Shown here one piece after another: positions 14,310-15,001 of a stretch of DNA of 15,001 nt. The first letter of the stretch is position 1. Each line of letters begins with the position of its first letter. Made by a program: the position numbers and the translations under genes. The stretch lies in NCBI GenBank assembly GCA_017407375.1, contig JAFQWT010000182.1:1-15001 (forward strand), given 5' to 3'. Source of the stretch: Clostridia bacterium (GTDB lineage: Bacteria > Bacillota > Clostridia > Oscillospirales > CAG-272). The notes beneath the pieces are model-generated. The model was not told the origin of the DNA, did no database searches, and saw nothing but the letters and a program-made list of their open reading frames with translations.

Positions 14310-15001
14310 AGTATCACCTTTGCTCCCAACTGTGTTAGGATATCAAAATATTCCGGTAAACTTTTCTTTACGGCCTCCGCCCCCTCGATGCACCCACCCA
14401 CCAGGGTGGCAAGGGTCGCAAGCGCCATGACGATGCGGTGGTCGTTGTGCCCGCAAAGCGGGGCGCGGGGAGAGGAGAGCGTGCCGCCCTCCACCGTGAT
14501 GCGGTTTTTCTCCACCGTCACGCGGGTGCCAAGCTTTGAAAGCTCCTCGGCCATGGCGGCGCCGCGGTCGCTTTCCTTGATGGCTAAGCGTGCCGTGTCG
14601 GTAAACACGGCGCCGTGCCGCGCGGCGGCCACCGCCATCAGGACGGGGCCGAGGTCGGGGCAGTCCGCCAGCGAGAGCGTGGGCGTACCCGCCTCCAGCG
14701 CGGCAAAATACTCGCGGTATACGCGGTCGCCCTGGCGGCTCTCGGGGTCAAGCCCCGTCACGCGGACGTCGTGCCCAAGGACACGGAGCGCCTCAAAGAA
14801 GGCGGCGTTTGAGTAGTCGCCCTCCACGGTGACGTCGGCCGGCGTCAGGGCACAGACGGCCCCCACGTGCAGGACGTCCCCCTCGGTGCGCACGGGCGCC
14901 CCAAAGCGGGAAAGCATCGCTAAGGTCAGGTCGATGTAGGAGCGGCTCTCCACGGGCGGGAGAAGGCGGAGCGTGCCGCCCCCCTCGGTGAAGGGAAGGG
15001 C
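14306..15001 (-). CDS. aroA: 3-phosphoshikimate 1-carboxyvinyltransferase (EPSP synthase), C-terminal part
   Basis: The gene runs off the right end of the window; about 231 C-terminal residues are seen, a little over half of the usual length near 430, and the frame is open to the last base. The enzyme adds the enolpyruvyl group to shikimate 3-phosphate. Recognisable blocks are VESRSYIDLTLAMLSRFG, GDYSNAAFFEALRVLG, the Asp of CPDLGPVLMAVAA (matching E. coli D313), RLAIKESDR, CGHNDHRIVMALA and KKSLPEYFDIL. A GTG at 14951-14953 is an internal valine, not the start, because coding sequence with the family pattern continues upstream of it. The stop overlaps the tyrA start by ATGA. Confidence 0.93.
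   Translation of the reverse strand, partial: ALPFTEGGGTLRLLPPVESRSYIDLTLAMLSRFGAPVRTEGDVLHVGAVCALTPADVTVEGDYSNAAFFEALRVLGHDVRVTGLDPESRQGDRVYREYFAALEAGTPTLSLADCPDLGPVLMAVAAARHGAVFTDTARLAIKESDRGAAMAEELSKLGTRVTVEKNRITVEGGTLSSPRAPLCGHNDHRIVMALATLATLVGGCIEGAEAVKKSLPEYFDILTQLGAKVIL

Noticed and set aside
14951..14953. A GTG that could be taken as the aroA start
   Set aside because: The frame stays open to the window edge and the residues before it (a TEGGGTLRLLPP stretch) fit EPSP synthase, so the gene continues beyond the window.

Overview
The window comes from a bacterium of the Bacillota, most likely class Clostridia. This rests on the spc/alpha ribosomal gene order with adk and map between secY and infA, the placement of rpsD between rpsK and rpoA, the Cys4 zinc forms of S4 and adenylate kinase, and strong AAGGAGG-type ribosome binding sites. 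The overall G+C is fairly high for that group, and the right-hand genes are clearly GC-rich. That would fit a gut Oscillospirales or Christensenellales lineage, but I cannot fix the order from the sequence alone.

Left part (1-8722, all + strand): the distal part of the spc operon and the alpha operon, in the order rpsH, rplF, rplR, rpsE, rpmD, rplO, secY, adk, map, infA, rpmJ, rpsM, rpsK, rpsD, rpoA, rplQ. Two small genes, rpmD (59 aa) and rpmJ (37 aa), are easily missed. Spacing is tight: the rplO stop touches the secY start, adk and map overlap by ATGA, and infA begins just after map from a TTG codon. The genes supply ribosomal proteins, the Sec channel, initiation factor 1, methionine aminopeptidase, adenylate kinase and RNA polymerase alpha. 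The only sizeable gap is 123 nt before rpoA, which holds two hairpins.

Middle (8723-8810): two hairpins act as terminators where the ribosomal operon converges on the minus-strand operon.

Right part (8811-15001, all - strand, transcribed right to left): aroA (cut by the window end), tyrA, a class I DAHP synthase gene, a small siroheme/[4Fe-4S] sulfite-nitrite-reductase-like protein with a ferredoxin insertion, and a FecB/FecCD/ABC-ATPase import system. The first three belong to aromatic amino-acid synthesis (DAHP synthase entry step, EPSP synthase, tyrosine branch). The last four overlap end to start (GTGA, ATGA and 8 nt), so they look translationally coupled. Their joint role and the transported substrate are unknown. 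This reductase-plus-importer module is the best candidate here for something undescribed.

Other points of note are a sharp change in valine codon use near 1430-1500 inside the ribosomal operon, a roughly nine-residue insertion in ribosomal protein L6, and an Asp-to-Ala change in the adenylate kinase STGD motif. No tRNA, rRNA, CRISPR array, insertion sequence or phage gene was seen. No stretch over 300 bases lacks a gene.
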